A stretch of 64,000 nucleotides of DNA from Ascarosepion bandense. Lineage: Eukaryota > Mollusca > Cephalopoda > Sepiida > Sepiidae. The notes below the pieces were generated by a model that saw only the letters and a list, made by a program, of their open reading frames with translations, ran no database searches and was not told the DNA's origin. The stretch lies in the NCBI GenBank assembly GCA_037127315.1, contig JBBBDQ010001614.1, forward strand, positions 1,424,501 to 1,488,500, given 5' to 3'. Shown piece after piece: positions 32,491 to 43,087 of this stretch. The translations under genes were made by a program, and so were the position numbers. Every line of letters begins with the position of its first letter. Position 1 is the first letter of the stretch.

Positions 32491-33190
32491 TATCAGTTTT
32501 GACTGGGAACCAAGAAGCCGAAAGAGCTCCATAAGTGCAAAAGAGTGACAGAAGAAAGTGTCAACACTCAATTCTGAGAGAATTGGAAGTCCTATCAGGA
32601 TTCATGATTGCGGCAACAACAGAAGTTATGCAGATAACACAGTAGACGCAAAAACTTCTACAGAAGGTAGAATCAGGGAGATGGTTAACGTCTTTTGTTT
32701 TAATTAACCTTGTGTGAAACACAACCAAACCTCTTACAACTTACAGGTTTATCCAGAATTGTCAGGTTATCAGCAGGTGGATTTGTGAAAGAATAAAAGG
32801 GCACAGGGAAGCCACGTCACACCGGTGAGAGAGCGACTGCAGCTGAGCTGCTAAGTCGGTATCGATTACATTGTAGATTCTCCGTTGGATTTTGTCACCC
32901 CGAGGTTATTAGCAGGGGCACCCGACCAGATGTGGCAGCAGGATTCAATACACGGGCGGAGGGTAGATTTATTGTGTCCCTGCCTACTCTTGCTTTATTT
33001 TCAGGTTTTTATCGAAATCCAGATGAATGTCAAGTATCAGTTTTCTTCTCGTTTGCATCCTTTCCAACACCTCATTACTGCTCACGTGTTCGGTCCATGG
33101 TATCATCAGCATCCTTCTATAGAACCACATTTCTGCTGCCTTGAGCCTCTCCTTCATTCTTGAAGAGATCTAATATTCCTTGACATATAG
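32491..33190 (-). mobile_element. mosaic of Rep-1, LINE-J and LINE-R fragments
   Basis: About 32703-32790 resembles Rep-1 in reverse (CCTTGTGTGAAACAC). 32800-32975 is the LINE-J RT thumb region in reverse (matches 36955-37130). 33025-33190 is LINE-R in reverse, around the MWFYRRM block. 32491-32702 is unassigned. Confidence 0.55.
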
Positions 33191-34084
33191 AAGAAGAGAT
33201 TAAATAAAACTGTTTCATTTTAGCCGATAAGTGTTCAGATACACTGTGTCCAAGAGATGAAGTTATTGTGCCTTTTTTCTTTTGCTGGTTACTAGCCTAA
33301 AGGCCACAATCCGTACAGAGCTTTCAGTTAGATCGTGCGGAAGGCTAATTATTTCTTTCTGAAAAAAAAAAAACCGAAAGAAAACTTTGGTTCTACTTAG
33401 AAAATAGTAATAATTAATTAGGAGAAATAACTTTTAATTCCTTAATTCACTCCAAGAAACATCAAAACCCCACTTTAACTCTGATTGGAGCTATAAGTCA
33501 AATTCTGACCAAAAACCGATTTGGGCCGAAATTCGAATTCAGACCATAAATTTAGTTCTTTAGATCAATCTCTGTGGAATTTCAATTGAGTTCTTCAAAT
33601 CGTAAACTCTGCAGAACTTCAAAGCCTCCCGCCACGAAACCTCTCGCTTGATTTCTGATTTCTTGGCATTTTGAAAAAAAAAATTGATTTCCTCAGACAT
33701 AAAGTTTTGGGGATATTTTAAACTGAATTTAAAGTAAAACTTTGTAACTTCAAAAACTTTTTGTGTTACTTTAAACTCAGTATAAATTCAAAACTTTTAA
33801 AAATCACTAATTTTCTTCACTTATTTTAAAATTTTTATTTTTAATAGTTCCCTCCTCACCCGCACACAAATCCCAAAACTGGATATTCAAACTCCAGATT
33901 AGGGTCAGATTTTTAATCCTACGATAATCCTGTTTCGGAAAAGTTAAAACATGTCCATGTAAAGCAAGTGTGGCCGGAGTTAGAGGACAGACAGACAAAA
34001 GGGTGGACAGACAGAATTTACCGATAATTTATTTAGATTGCTGTTTTAGAATTGTCTTAATGGAAATAAATCCAGTCGCCAAGA
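33191..34084. other. no gene recognised
   Basis: AT-rich, with A runs and no motif. The reading frames are short. Confidence 0.45.
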
Positions 34085-34405
34085 TTTTTTTTTTATTTCT
34101 CTTCTTATTTGTTTCTTTCTCTCTTTTATTTCTTCTCTTTTCTTTTGTCTTCTTTGTTTTCCATCCTCCCTTCCAATTTATTTTTTTCTTTCTTCTTTTC
34201 TTTTTAGCTTACTTTCTTTCCCTCGATTCATTCACCCTCTTTTATTATTGTTTTATCTTTTTTTCTTGTATTTTTTCTCGCACATTTCTCTCTCTTCTTT
34301 TTTCTCTTTCCCTTTTTTTTCTTTCTTCTCTTTTCCCTTTTATCATTTTCCTTCCACCTCACCTTTTTTCTCTTCCCTCTTTCTTTCTTTTTTTCTTTTT
34401 ATCCC
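34085..34405. repeat. polypyrimidine stretch
   Basis: Roughly 320 bp of mostly T and C (TTTCTT/TTCTCTTT mixtures). The 151-aa frame across it is low-complexity Phe-Leu-Ser. Confidence 0.85.
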
Positions 34406-35083
34406 CCTGGGAGGCTCATTGCTAGAGCCCCATAATTTCCGTAGTCTCCATGGTCACTATCCTAACAACCTAAGCTAACCCGACCTGATCTGACATGACC
34501 TGATATAACCTGACCTGATATAGAATGATTCACTGGGTTATTTCGTTCCTTGGTGCTGACCTATAACCAACCATTGTTGTTTGTATTAATCATACAACAA
34601 ATAACAATATCACTAACAATAATATAAAAAAAATAACAACACACCAAAAGAAATAAGATCAGATAATAATAAGCTTTTGCAAATCAAGGACATTAATTCA
34701 GTTGTCGAAATCTCACCAAGGCCCCATTCATCATGTCACTATTTCGGTCCAAGTCCAATAGCTTCAGGAGCGAGCCATCTTCCAGCAGACACGCGCAGGA
34801 AATATACAGTTCTTTCAGAAATCGTTGCACGACCTCCACCTTGCAAATCATATGTACGAGAATAGTTTTGATAAGTTCTCGCCTCAACCCACTTCCAAAA
34901 ATCTGACCAAGTGGGAATATAATATTAAGAGGGATTCCCTTCTTATTAGGACCTAGAAATTTTAACACCTTCCATATGAAGTTAAATCTTCCGCTGGGTT
35001 GATCAAGCTAGCACGGCTGAAGTTAGTAAACACTGCAAAGAAGTACCATATTAAACTTGTAGCGGATCAGAAATTAATCAACC
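34406..35083. other. no gene recognised
   Basis: Includes a short imperfect ACCTGATATGACCTG repeat near 34475-34525. The small frames near 34680-34970 have no recognised motif. Confidence 0.45.
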
Positions 35084-35755
35084 CTCTTCTTCATTTTTAC
35101 AAAAATTCACAACAACCTGTGAAATCCTGGTTTTCCTAAATAGAAAAAGGATTGACCATCTGCTTAACGAAAAAGTTGAAACCAGATTTCGCAAGTAGGT
35201 GTTAAAATGATTTTTAACGAATGGGAGCGACTTGGAAGGACTTGGCAATCCAGTGTGAAATTCAAAAGGACTATAGAAATGACCTCGGCGTCAGTCAAGA
35301 GTCAGAGATGGGAGCAGTAAAAGAGAGAGACACTCATCTAAAATGTAACGGCAACTTCAAGCGACCCGGACATTGTCCTTTTTCTCCTTATCTATTTCAA
35401 CAATTACTACTAGAACATTTTGTACGAACTCTACACTTAACCTCTTAATAATGTTTCTAATTTTCTAACTCTACCCTTAACCTCTTAATAATGTTTCTAA
35501 TTGAACAATAACTTCTACAACTTAAGTTTTATTCCTCCTTTTAATAAATTTCCATTTTAAAATGCAAAATGTTTATTTTATTCTTCTTACGCTATTCCAT
35601 ACAATTCCACATATTCCAACCTGCCGACAACCAACCTTCTGATGATGAAAAACCTTCTGATGATTATAACTCTGCATAAAACTTGTAAGCTGAAGGGAGT
35701 TTGGTTAAGGTCTGACACAAGGACGAATCAAACAAAAATTAACCAGCTCCCTACG
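35084..35755 (+). repeat. Rep-1 copy
   Basis: Collinear with 21912-22500: shared landmarks AAAAAGGATTGACCATCTGC, AATGGGAGCGACTTG, CAACAATTACTACT, CTTCTGATGATGA and GACACAAGG. It contains a small internal duplication near 35430-35490. Confidence 0.7.
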
Positions 35756-36477
35756 CTACAAACTCACCTATTGAATGATTACCCACAAATCCATTAATTG
35801 TTCAGTGTACATAACGCTTCAAGTCCTTCCTGGGAATAACGTTTATGAGAAAAAATCTAAATGATGATTTGTCTCATAAAACACATTTCCTTTAATAACG
35901 TTTATGATTTTGTCAAGGCTGCCATCTATTCTCTATTGATTGTTTAAAATACTCAGCAGGATCGTTTAGATAAGATGATAAAGAGAATATTTAAAAACAC
36001 ACAACTTTCTGCAATGATGTTGTATATATGGTTGAATTGGAAATGCGCTTTTTCACTACGGGATCTTTCTAGATGATCTATAAAAATTAAATCCTATATA
36101 TATTTTTCAACCAATTAAATCCCATCAGAAGTTTTGTTCGATAAACAGTAAATACCGCCAAAATACGTAGTTTGTAGATCTACCACGTGTTATTTTCGAA
36201 CCATATGGAAAGTAAAAATAACAACTCTTTTCGCCGCTCTCGCAAATTCAAGAAAAAGATTTCGCAACACAGTGTGAAATAATTTTCTAACCAATGAAAA
36301 CCTTGTTTTAAAAAAATTCACACCTCTATATGAAATTGGATTTTGAATTCATTTACGGATAAAGAATAGAAGCATCCTACTTCTCGAGCATCACAACAAT
36401 TCCGGAGGCTAGGTTGATCTACACGTGCGTACGCACATATGCATACATCCACCACACATACAGACAATAGAAGTGAT
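35756..36477. other. no gene recognised
   Basis: AT-rich; nothing identifiable on either strand. Confidence 0.5.
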
Positions 36478-37265
36478 TTTTTAATCGTATCGCTCCAAGC
36501 AAGGCATTATACTGCCACTCTTGTGCAGGAGGTTGCATAGGAGGAAAGTTATGAGAAGGAGTGACAGAATACAGGGGGTGTCAGGAAGCGGGTAAGAGAG
36601 GGATGAGAATACTGATGAGAGGGGAGTGGACAGAGAAAGGAGCATGAGAGAGAGAGAGAGAGAGAAAGGATGCAAGTTAATGAGATAGGAGATGACTATT
36701 GACTTTACATTTAAATTCTTAGAGATTGTAGCTGTCGGAGAAGCAAGTAAGCAGAAGTGAATTCCACGGGCGGGAAGTGCAAGAAAAGAAGCTGATGGAG
36801 TAGAATTTGCATTTACATTTTATTGGTTTCACAGTAAACGGGTGGGACCTAGTTGCTAATCCTGTGGCTTGAGTAAATTCGTATATAGGGGGCGCAAATG
36901 ATATAAGTTCATCAGAGCAGAAACCGTGAAAGTACTTGTAGAAGAGACACAGGGAAGTCACAATGCAACAATGAAAAAGTGACTGTATCCGAGCTGCCAA
37001 GTCGGGATCGATCACATTGCAGATTTTCCGTTGAATTTTGTCAAGGACACTTAGGTGGATAAGCAGGAGCACCCAACCGGATATGGCAGCAGTATTCAAT
37101 GAACGGGTGGATGGTAGATTTGTAGATGTGAAGGGTTGTTTCAGTAGGGATAAACTTCCTGACCCTGCACAGAGAAACGACCTTCTTAGGAGCGGATCTA
37201 GCTATGGAGTCCATGTAGACATTCCACTTGAGGTTTGTTGTGAGAGTTACCCCGAGGAGGCGCAG
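36478..37265 (-). mobile_element. LINE-J, RT thumb to 3' end
   Basis: The 3' end CGCTCCAAGCAAGGCA lies at the left. The minus-strand frame 36719-37099 encodes SVLDKIQRKICNVIDPDLAA, SLCLFYKYFHGFCSDEL, FTQATGLATRSHPFTV and FFSCTSRPWNSL. Upstream codons (QPFTS..TRSLNTAAISGW) continue to 37265. It abuts a plus-strand LINE-J. Confidence 0.8.
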
Positions 37266-37279
37266 TGATTAACCAGCAA

Positions 37280-37838
37280 CCACCTACTAAATCTTTGACT
37301 GACTTGGAAGCTAGACTACTGCCACTTCCCCAACGACGAAATGTGGCCTCCCTTTGTCTGGTCTATAAATACTTTCATGGTTTCTGCTCGGACGAACCTA
37401 AGACACTGGTACCTCCTCTACAGGTGTTTACTCGTGCTACCAGATTGACAATTGGGTCCCACCCATTCACAGTTAAGTTAGCCAAATGCAGATGACAATT
37501 CTAGTCCTGCAGCTTTTTCTCTCGCACTTCCCGCCTATGGAACTCGTTCCCGTATTCTTGCTTTTCCTGACGGCTACAACCTCCAGGAATTTAAATGCAA
37601 TGTCAATACTCATTTATTAACTGCTTGACTCCAACTCTTTCCCCACCCCGTATATCCTTCCTTTTCTCTCCACCCTTGTAACTGTCATCACACCCCCATT
37701 CTCATCTTTCTATTGATTCCTTTCTAACTGGTTTATATTCCTCTTCAGTCTTTTCTAATTAATCTTTTTACAGTTATGTAGCCCCCCCGCACATCAGTGG
37801 CATTTCCGCCTTGCTCGGGGTGAAACGATTAAAAAAAA
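37280..37838 (+). mobile_element. LINE-J 3' end, head-to-head with previous
   Basis: Starts at the LTDLEARLLPLPQRRNVASL segment and continues with CLVYKYFHGFCSDEPK and FTRATRLTIGSHPFTVK. A stop at 37493 precedes the FFSRTSRLWN-equivalent. The UTR ends GCTCGGGGTGAAACGATT plus A's. It belongs to a different subfamily from its neighbour. Confidence 0.8.
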
Positions 37839-37849
37839 ACTCATGTCTC

Positions 37850-38315
37850 TTTTGAGACATGATTGCCCAAACGTGTATAACGAATGGCGGTTAACTGACT
37901 GACTGTGTGAAGCGTTCAGCAAATATTATATAAAATATCTTTTTGATCTGCTTCTTCAATGTGTTGCGTCTCTTCAGGACGTTGGCGATCATGGCTCTCA
38001 ACAATTTCCTGTCTTTTGTAGCACTTCACATCCCTCAATAGGTTGACATTGCTTTCTGCAGTAGACTGATTAACAATCAAGGTTATAGAATCTAATCTTG
38101 TCCGAAATTTAACCCATAGCTGGAGGGAGAAGAGATAGATTATATTACGTAATTATAGTTAATATAATTGGTTGGGGATCAGTTTATTACTTCCATAACA
38201 ATAGAAAACTGATCCTCTACTTTATGCCCAGTAGAAGTTTTAATTATGTTTTCAACTATTATATTCAGTCAGTCAATTAAGTGCCATACATGATACACGC
38301 TTTGGGTGATCATGT
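37850..38315 (-). mobile_element. SINE-S and LINE-R fragments
   Basis: 37850-37906 is a SINE-S 3' end on the plus strand. 37950-38012 is a LINE-R 3' end on the minus strand. 38013-38315 is SINE-S on the minus strand: body, the GGGATCAGTTTAT foldback linker, and the 3' end of a second body. The LINE-R/SINE-S joint has no duplication. Confidence 0.65.
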
Positions 38316-38371
38316 CTCAAAAACTCACAAACGCATTAGACTGACCATAACAACATAAATCAGTTAACATA

Positions 38372-38731
38372 CAGGATGTCCTTAAATTTCGTGCGCACTT
38401 AAAAAAACATAAAACTTTATTTGTATTTGCGATAGAAATAACCTGTAAAAGAAATTAGAAGGAAGTAAATCTATATTTTTTAAGGTTTTATTGAAATGTT
38501 ATTTAAGTTTCCACATGTCCTCCATCATTAGCAATACAAAGGGTAATACGATTTTGCAGTTCATATATTTTATTTATCTAAAAATTGTTTCAAATTTTGT
38601 GGTATAGAATTATTAAATAACTATACTTAAAAATAGGTACATTATACTTTTCTGCCATTTTTTACAGATTATTTCTATCACAAATACAAATAAAGTTATA
38701 ATAAATGCACACGGACTTTATGGACACCCTG
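38372..38731. mobile_element. MITE with about 75-bp inverted repeats
   Basis: The left end CAGGATGTCCTTAAATTTCG pairs with the right end ...GACTTTATGGACACCCTG. Pairing extends through ACTTTATTTGTATTTG to about 75 bp. An interior segment read on the minus strand gives an LQNRITLCIANDGGHVE-like stretch, reminiscent of IS630/Tc1-type transposases. Target duplication unclear. Confidence 0.7.
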
Positions 38732-38780
38732 CATTTTCACACAGTACTAACAATACTTAATTACTTGATAGAACAAACTT

Positions 38781-39053
38781 GTGTGCGTTGTGGTGCAGTG
38801 GATATCGGCACGGAACGAGAAATTCGGGGAGCCGAGTTCGAATTCTAGTTGAATTCATTGCATTCACTTACGCGCAAATACCCTTGGGAAAGGTATTAAT
38901 CCGTTTCTTCCTTCCAGTTATGGGTTAAATAACAGGACAGATTGGGTTCTATAACCTTGGCTGGCAACCAGTATACCGCAGAAAGCAATGGCCACCTACT
39001 GCGGGAAAATCTTCGCCCAAGCATGTTTCATGTATGGCACTTAACTGACTGAC
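38781..39053 (+). mobile_element. SINE-S with 33-bp target duplication
   Basis: Head TGTGCGTTGTGGTGCAGTGG, body, shortened 3' region (the hairpin is lost by a deletion near 39010) and CTGACTGAC end. The flanks 38748-38780 and 39054-39086 match over 33 bp with two differences, far longer than the usual 10-20 bp. Confidence 0.85.
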
Positions 39054-39087
39054 TAACAACACTTAATTACTTGATAAAACAAACTTA

Positions 39088-39361
39088 ACTGCAAGGAAAA
39101 ATTGAACATTTTATATTTACGATTAATTTAATTATTTAATTGAACATTATATATTATTTACGAAAAGAAAAAAATAAATGTTTTTCAACTTATATCCTGC
39201 TTCTACTTTTCCTTCAGAAAATAAACTTGTATATGTCCCATTTAGATTTGTTTTCAAATGTTTCGAATCCCAAGATAAAACGGTACAAGGAGTGGATCAT
39301 TTTATGGGTATCTTTAGCGATGGATTGTATGTACGAGTTTCTGGCTTGAATTTTAGGTCCC
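39088..39361. other. no gene recognised
   Basis: AT-rich segment; overlapping frames lack motifs. Confidence 0.45.
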
Positions 39362-39515
39362 ATGAGCCTGGTCGGATGGATGACGGAACAGGGGTTGCCA
39401 GGAGTAACAGGAACAAACATACTAAGGGCCACAAGGGATAGGGAGACGTGGAGAGCCATGATCGCCTACGTCCTGAAAAGGACAGGGTACATAGAAGAAG
39501 AAGAAGAAGAAGAAG
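39362..39515 (+). mobile_element. LINE-R 3' end
   Basis: Short truncated copy: GWMTEQGLPGVTGTNILRAT, then DRETWRAMIAYVLKRTGY and (GAA)n. The ORF is open to the end (39362-39492). Confidence 0.8.
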
Positions 39516-39655
39516 TCGTCCTTCAAGCCACGGTGCTTCCCGGAGGAGGGGACACCCGTTTATCGTGACTAAAATGCACTGTAGATACATTCCTCATGCA
39601 CTAGATACGCAGAGCTAAGCCTAAAAATATTATTTTGTGCTCTTATATCAACATA

Positions 39656-39843
39656 CACTACCGGTCATAACTATTACGCCACCACCGGTTTTTTAAAAGA
39701 AATGATGTATTTCATACTATTTTAGTATTTATTGCCAAGTGGATAATTCTAAATGAAAATAGAATGGTTCTTTCGTTATTATTAATTTGCAAGATTTTAC
39801 AAGGCAAACAGCGACAATTTACCAATCGCACCCTGTTGACTTG

Positions 39844-39891
<48 letters not shown>

Positions 39892-40274
39892 TACCGATCA
39901 TAATTATTACAGTTTTTTAAAAGAAATGATGTATTTCATACTATTTTAGTATTTATTGCCAAATGAAAATAGAATGGTTCTTTTGTTATTATTTTTGTTA
40001 TTACTTTGCAAAATTTTACAAGGCAAAGAAGCAAAGAATACCTCGTTCGAATCACCCAAATCTTTTTTCATCCTTTCATTGATGAAACTCCAATAAAAGT
40101 AATTATTTAATAATTGTAAGTTCATTTGACGCACATGTTATTGTGCAGTATTAGCAAAAGAAGCATTCTATTTTTATTTACAATTATTCACTTGGCAATA
40201 AATACTAAAAAATGGCATGAAATACATAACTTTTTTAAAACACTGGGATGGCCTAATAATTATGGCCGGTAGTG
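39656..40274. mobile_element. long-TIR MITE with duplicated left end
   Basis: The outer ends CACTACCGGTCATAACTATT and AATAATTATGGCCGGTAGTG are inverted. Pairing continues about 110 bp inward (TTTATTGCCAAGTG landmarks). A second left end begins at 39889 after a (TA)n (39845-39888). TA precedes both left ends, as expected for Tc1/mariner-type elements, but not the right end. Confidence 0.75.
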
Positions 40275-40275
40275 T

Positions 40276-40980
40276 TGTGGTGATACCGAGCAAAAGAGAT
40301 GGACCGGATGTTTGCGCTTTCACGACCAAAAAGAAAATGAACAAAAGTCGTCCGTGTGCCGCCGGCTCCGCGCAGATGTTCCGGTTGAAAACTAAAAATT
40401 AATTAAATATCAAATTTCCAGTTCGCGAGCCTACGCGAATTTTATTTATCAGCCAATGGGAAGCCCAGGACCAAATACAAGTTTGAAATCCGAAATTAGC
40501 TGCTGTGATCCAAAAAGAAGATATAAAAAGCGGATACAGAAAACATCGACAAGGCAGACCGACTCGAGGAGAATAGAGTAATTAGTAGCCCCCTTGAACG
40601 AAGTCAAGTGGCTTACTATGTTCGCCTACCTTACCTCTTTCCTTCTTCCCTGTCTCAAAAACTACTTACTAACCTAAGGAGCGAATACATCAAAGACATT
40701 CCTTACTTACACGCTCCCAAATTCCTAAGCATTAATTCTCTTTCTGCATTTTATTACCATGAACATTTTAATCTGGGCCTATACTTCAAACATTACTTCA
40801 ATTGTAAAAACATTAATTGATATGTGTATATATAAAATGTTATTTTTCTACTCAAATTGCCTTTCTTGATTTGTAATCATTTTATGACTTATAGTGGGCT
40901 ATCTATCACAAGGCCAAATTCCGTCAACCTGCAACGGTATACAACTACCCTTCACTAGAACGGACTCTCCACTACTAACA
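40276..40980 (+). mobile_element. LTR-A copy
   Basis: Starts TGTGGTGATACCGAG, with TATAAAAAG at about 40523, and ends CCACTACTAACA. Related to 4205-4920 in reverse. TG...CA ends and a central TATA box support a solo LTR. It directly abuts the MITE, and no target duplication is visible. Confidence 0.5.
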
Positions 40981-41375
40981 GGAAAAGAATAGATAAGCAA
41001 CCCACTGTAGTGTATAATAGACACGTCCATACCGTTTAGATTTAACGAAGTTACAAAATATGTATAACAAAGTAAAATATGGTCAAGTAAAACGTTATGT
41101 TAACCTGTGGGTAAAGAGCAAACTTTGTTAGAAATCTTTGCAAACCTGGCAGTCATTTTTTGTTTAATTCATAGATTTTTGCCTGACTGTGCTCCCTACG
41201 ATTGTGGCAACAATGTAAAAGTTATAATGTTGTTGGTTGAGTTTCAAGAAAATGGAATACATTAATGCTGTGCATCTCATCATATTTTTGAGTTCGTGAA
41301 ATGTATAGTTGTAGGTGACGATGTGTCTCGCTACATCATCAATTACTGTGTATGTATTTATTTTTATACACATAG
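40981..41375. other. no gene recognised
   Basis: AT-rich; the minus frame at 41164-41373 shows no motif. Confidence 0.45.
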
Positions 41376-41685
41376 CAGTCAGTCAGTTAAGTGCCATACA
41401 TGAAACACGCTTGGGCGATCATGTCTCGAAATAGACATGACTGACTGGGCAGAAGATTTTCCTGCAGTAGATTGTCATTGCTTTCTGCGGTAGACTGATT
41501 GCCAGCCAAGGCTACAGAACCCAATCTGTCCTGTTATTTAACCCATAACTGGAAGGAAGAGATGGATTAATACCTTTCCCAAGGGTATTTGCGCGTAAGT
41601 GACAGCAATGAATTCAAATGGAATTCTAACTCAGCACCCCGATTTCGCGTTCCGAGCCGATATCCACTGCACTACAACGCACATC
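41376..41685 (-). mobile_element. SINE-S, full length
   Basis: 3' end CAGTCAGTCAGTTAAG at the left, hairpin CATGTCTCGAAATAGACATG at about 41419, tRNA-like head at the right. Flanks TATACACATAGCA and TATACATACAGCA form a probable imperfect target duplication. Confidence 0.85.
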
Positions 41686-42408
41686 ATATACATACAGCAC
41701 ACTGACCAAAATGTAGAGTGTTTCCTGAGATCTTCGCTTGTGCTTCGTTTTATCGTTAAACGAAACGAGATATAACTGAATTGTGGATAAAAAAAAGGAG
41801 CGTGACAGCAAATTTACGATGAAAAAAAAGATAATGCCAAGCATGGGTATTTCAGTACATTACATAAGAGATATATGACAGGATTTTTCTACAGTAAAGA
41901 TTTAAAATTAAAGGAGAAGGAACAAGAAAAATGGTAAAGGTATCACCCTTTGTCCCAATATTTTTTCTAGCATACTTTTTTATTATTCTTTTCTATAATC
42001 CATATAAACACAAAGCAACTGAGAATGTCGGTTTCATTTAAAAGAATTTGGGTGGCAACAAAGAGTAAATATCGCTCACTTTAGCGAGGCTGTAATGACA
42101 ACCTCTGCCATTATTATCCACTTTCATTTGCATGCACACGCAAGGCGATGCATCTCTTGTTAATGTTTATCTATTTTACTAACCTTGAAGTTATTTTTAT
42201 ATATATATTTTTTTTGATAGTGAGAATGATTTCCCAGCATGCATTATTTTGCTGATTACGCTTTTCCTTGCTAAAACATAGGATCGCCGACAAAACAAAA
42301 AATAATTGTACAGCAAATGTTTCGAGTTATAGCGGCTCTTATGTCCCTCTATTAATTCCATCACTGACGATCTAAATCTGCGACGTCAAGTCTTTCCATA
42401 ATTTCGTG

Positions 42409-42411
<3 letters not shown>
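41686..42411. other. no gene recognised
   Basis: AT-rich. Nothing identifiable before the (TA)n at 42412. Confidence 0.5.

Positions 42412-42441
<30 letters not shown>
42412..42441. repeat. (TA)n at left edge of SINE-H inverted unit
   Basis: Pure TA repeat next to the 3' end of the minus-strand SINE-H copy, so it is the tail of that copy. Confidence 0.9.
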
Positions 42442-42445
<4 letters not shown>

Positions 42446-42565
42446 TCATCTGCATACAAGCCTGTTTCGCAGTGCCACAACTCATCAGTGTAACTAGACA
42501 TATCAATTGCTTCTGGCCGGGATCGAAACTCGACCGATTTGGTGTCAGTCGGAGTCGCTATCCTA
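42442..42565 (-). mobile_element. SINE-H, minus-strand part
   Basis: On the minus strand a tRNA-like segment (GAGTTTCGATCCCGGCC as B-box region) leads into a degenerate hammerhead. CUGAUGA (42482-42488) and GAAA are present, but stem II and stem I contain mismatches. The copy ends GATGACTAA next to (TA)n. Confidence 0.75.
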
Positions 42566-42628
42566 AGTGGATATGTCTAGCCACACTGATGAGCTGTGAT
42601 ACAGCGAAACGAGCTTGTATGTGGATGA

Positions 42629-42632
<4 letters not shown>
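42566..42632 (+). mobile_element. SINE-H 3' part, plus strand, joined head-to-head
   Basis: The ribozyme-bearing 3' part of SINE-H, starting TGGATATGTCTAG and ending GATGACTAA plus (TA)n (42632-42674). With the previous copy it makes an inverted ribozyme-tRNA-ribozyme unit bounded by TA tracts. Confidence 0.8.

Positions 42633-42634
<2 letters not shown>
42571..42634 (+). ncRNA. hammerhead ribozyme, type I, intact fold
   Basis: Stem I strand CCACA (42581-42585); CUGAUGA box (42586-42592); stem II GCUGU/ACAGC with loop GAU (42593-42605); GAAA (42606-42609); a 2-bp stem III AC/GU with loop GAGCUU; GUA at 42617-42619 (predicted cleavage after A42619); UGUGG (42620-42624) pairing perfectly with CCACA. 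Beyond an internal loop, GUC pairs with GAC and AUAU with AUAU, extending stem I. All core residues of the family are present. A 2-bp stem III is typical of Penelope-associated hammerheads reported to cleave best as dimers. Confidence 0.85.
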
Positions 42635-42679
<45 letters not shown>

Positions 42680-42682
42680 AAT

Positions 42683-42783
42683 AATCTATGCAAGAGCCAA
42701 CAAACCTACCTAGGTTTCATCCAATTTACCCTGATGAGCCGTAGGGTGAAACCTAAGGAGGTTTGTTGGCTCTTGTATAGATT
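42683..42783. repeat. hairpin with central hammerhead-like boxes
   Basis: Arms of about 37 bp (42683-42719 and 42747-42783; CAAGAGCCAACAAACCTACC landmark). The 27-nt centre holds CUGAUGA (42731-42737) and a GCC/GGU stem; GAAA (42748-42751) follows in the right arm. A stem III (ACCU/AGGU) can form, but no adjacent stem I pairs, so an active ribozyme is unlikely. Confidence 0.6.
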
Positions 42784-43037
42784 TTCTTTCTTTGTTGCTC
42801 TACTTTCGTATTGAGCGCTTTAGTGTTAGGGTTTTCGTCTTGGGGTTTTTTTTCTTTCTTACGAGTATTTGACTTTTCGTTCATGTACTTTGTTTGTTTC
42901 TTTTTTTACTTCCCCTCCTTTTCCCTCCGACTTCGTCCTCGGTCGTTTATTCAAGACGATCTAAATTATAGTATAACTATTACTAGTATTAGCCGAATTA
43001 TTTCTGTTACTATTAATATTGTTAGAATTACTATAGT

Positions 43038-43087
<50 letters not shown>

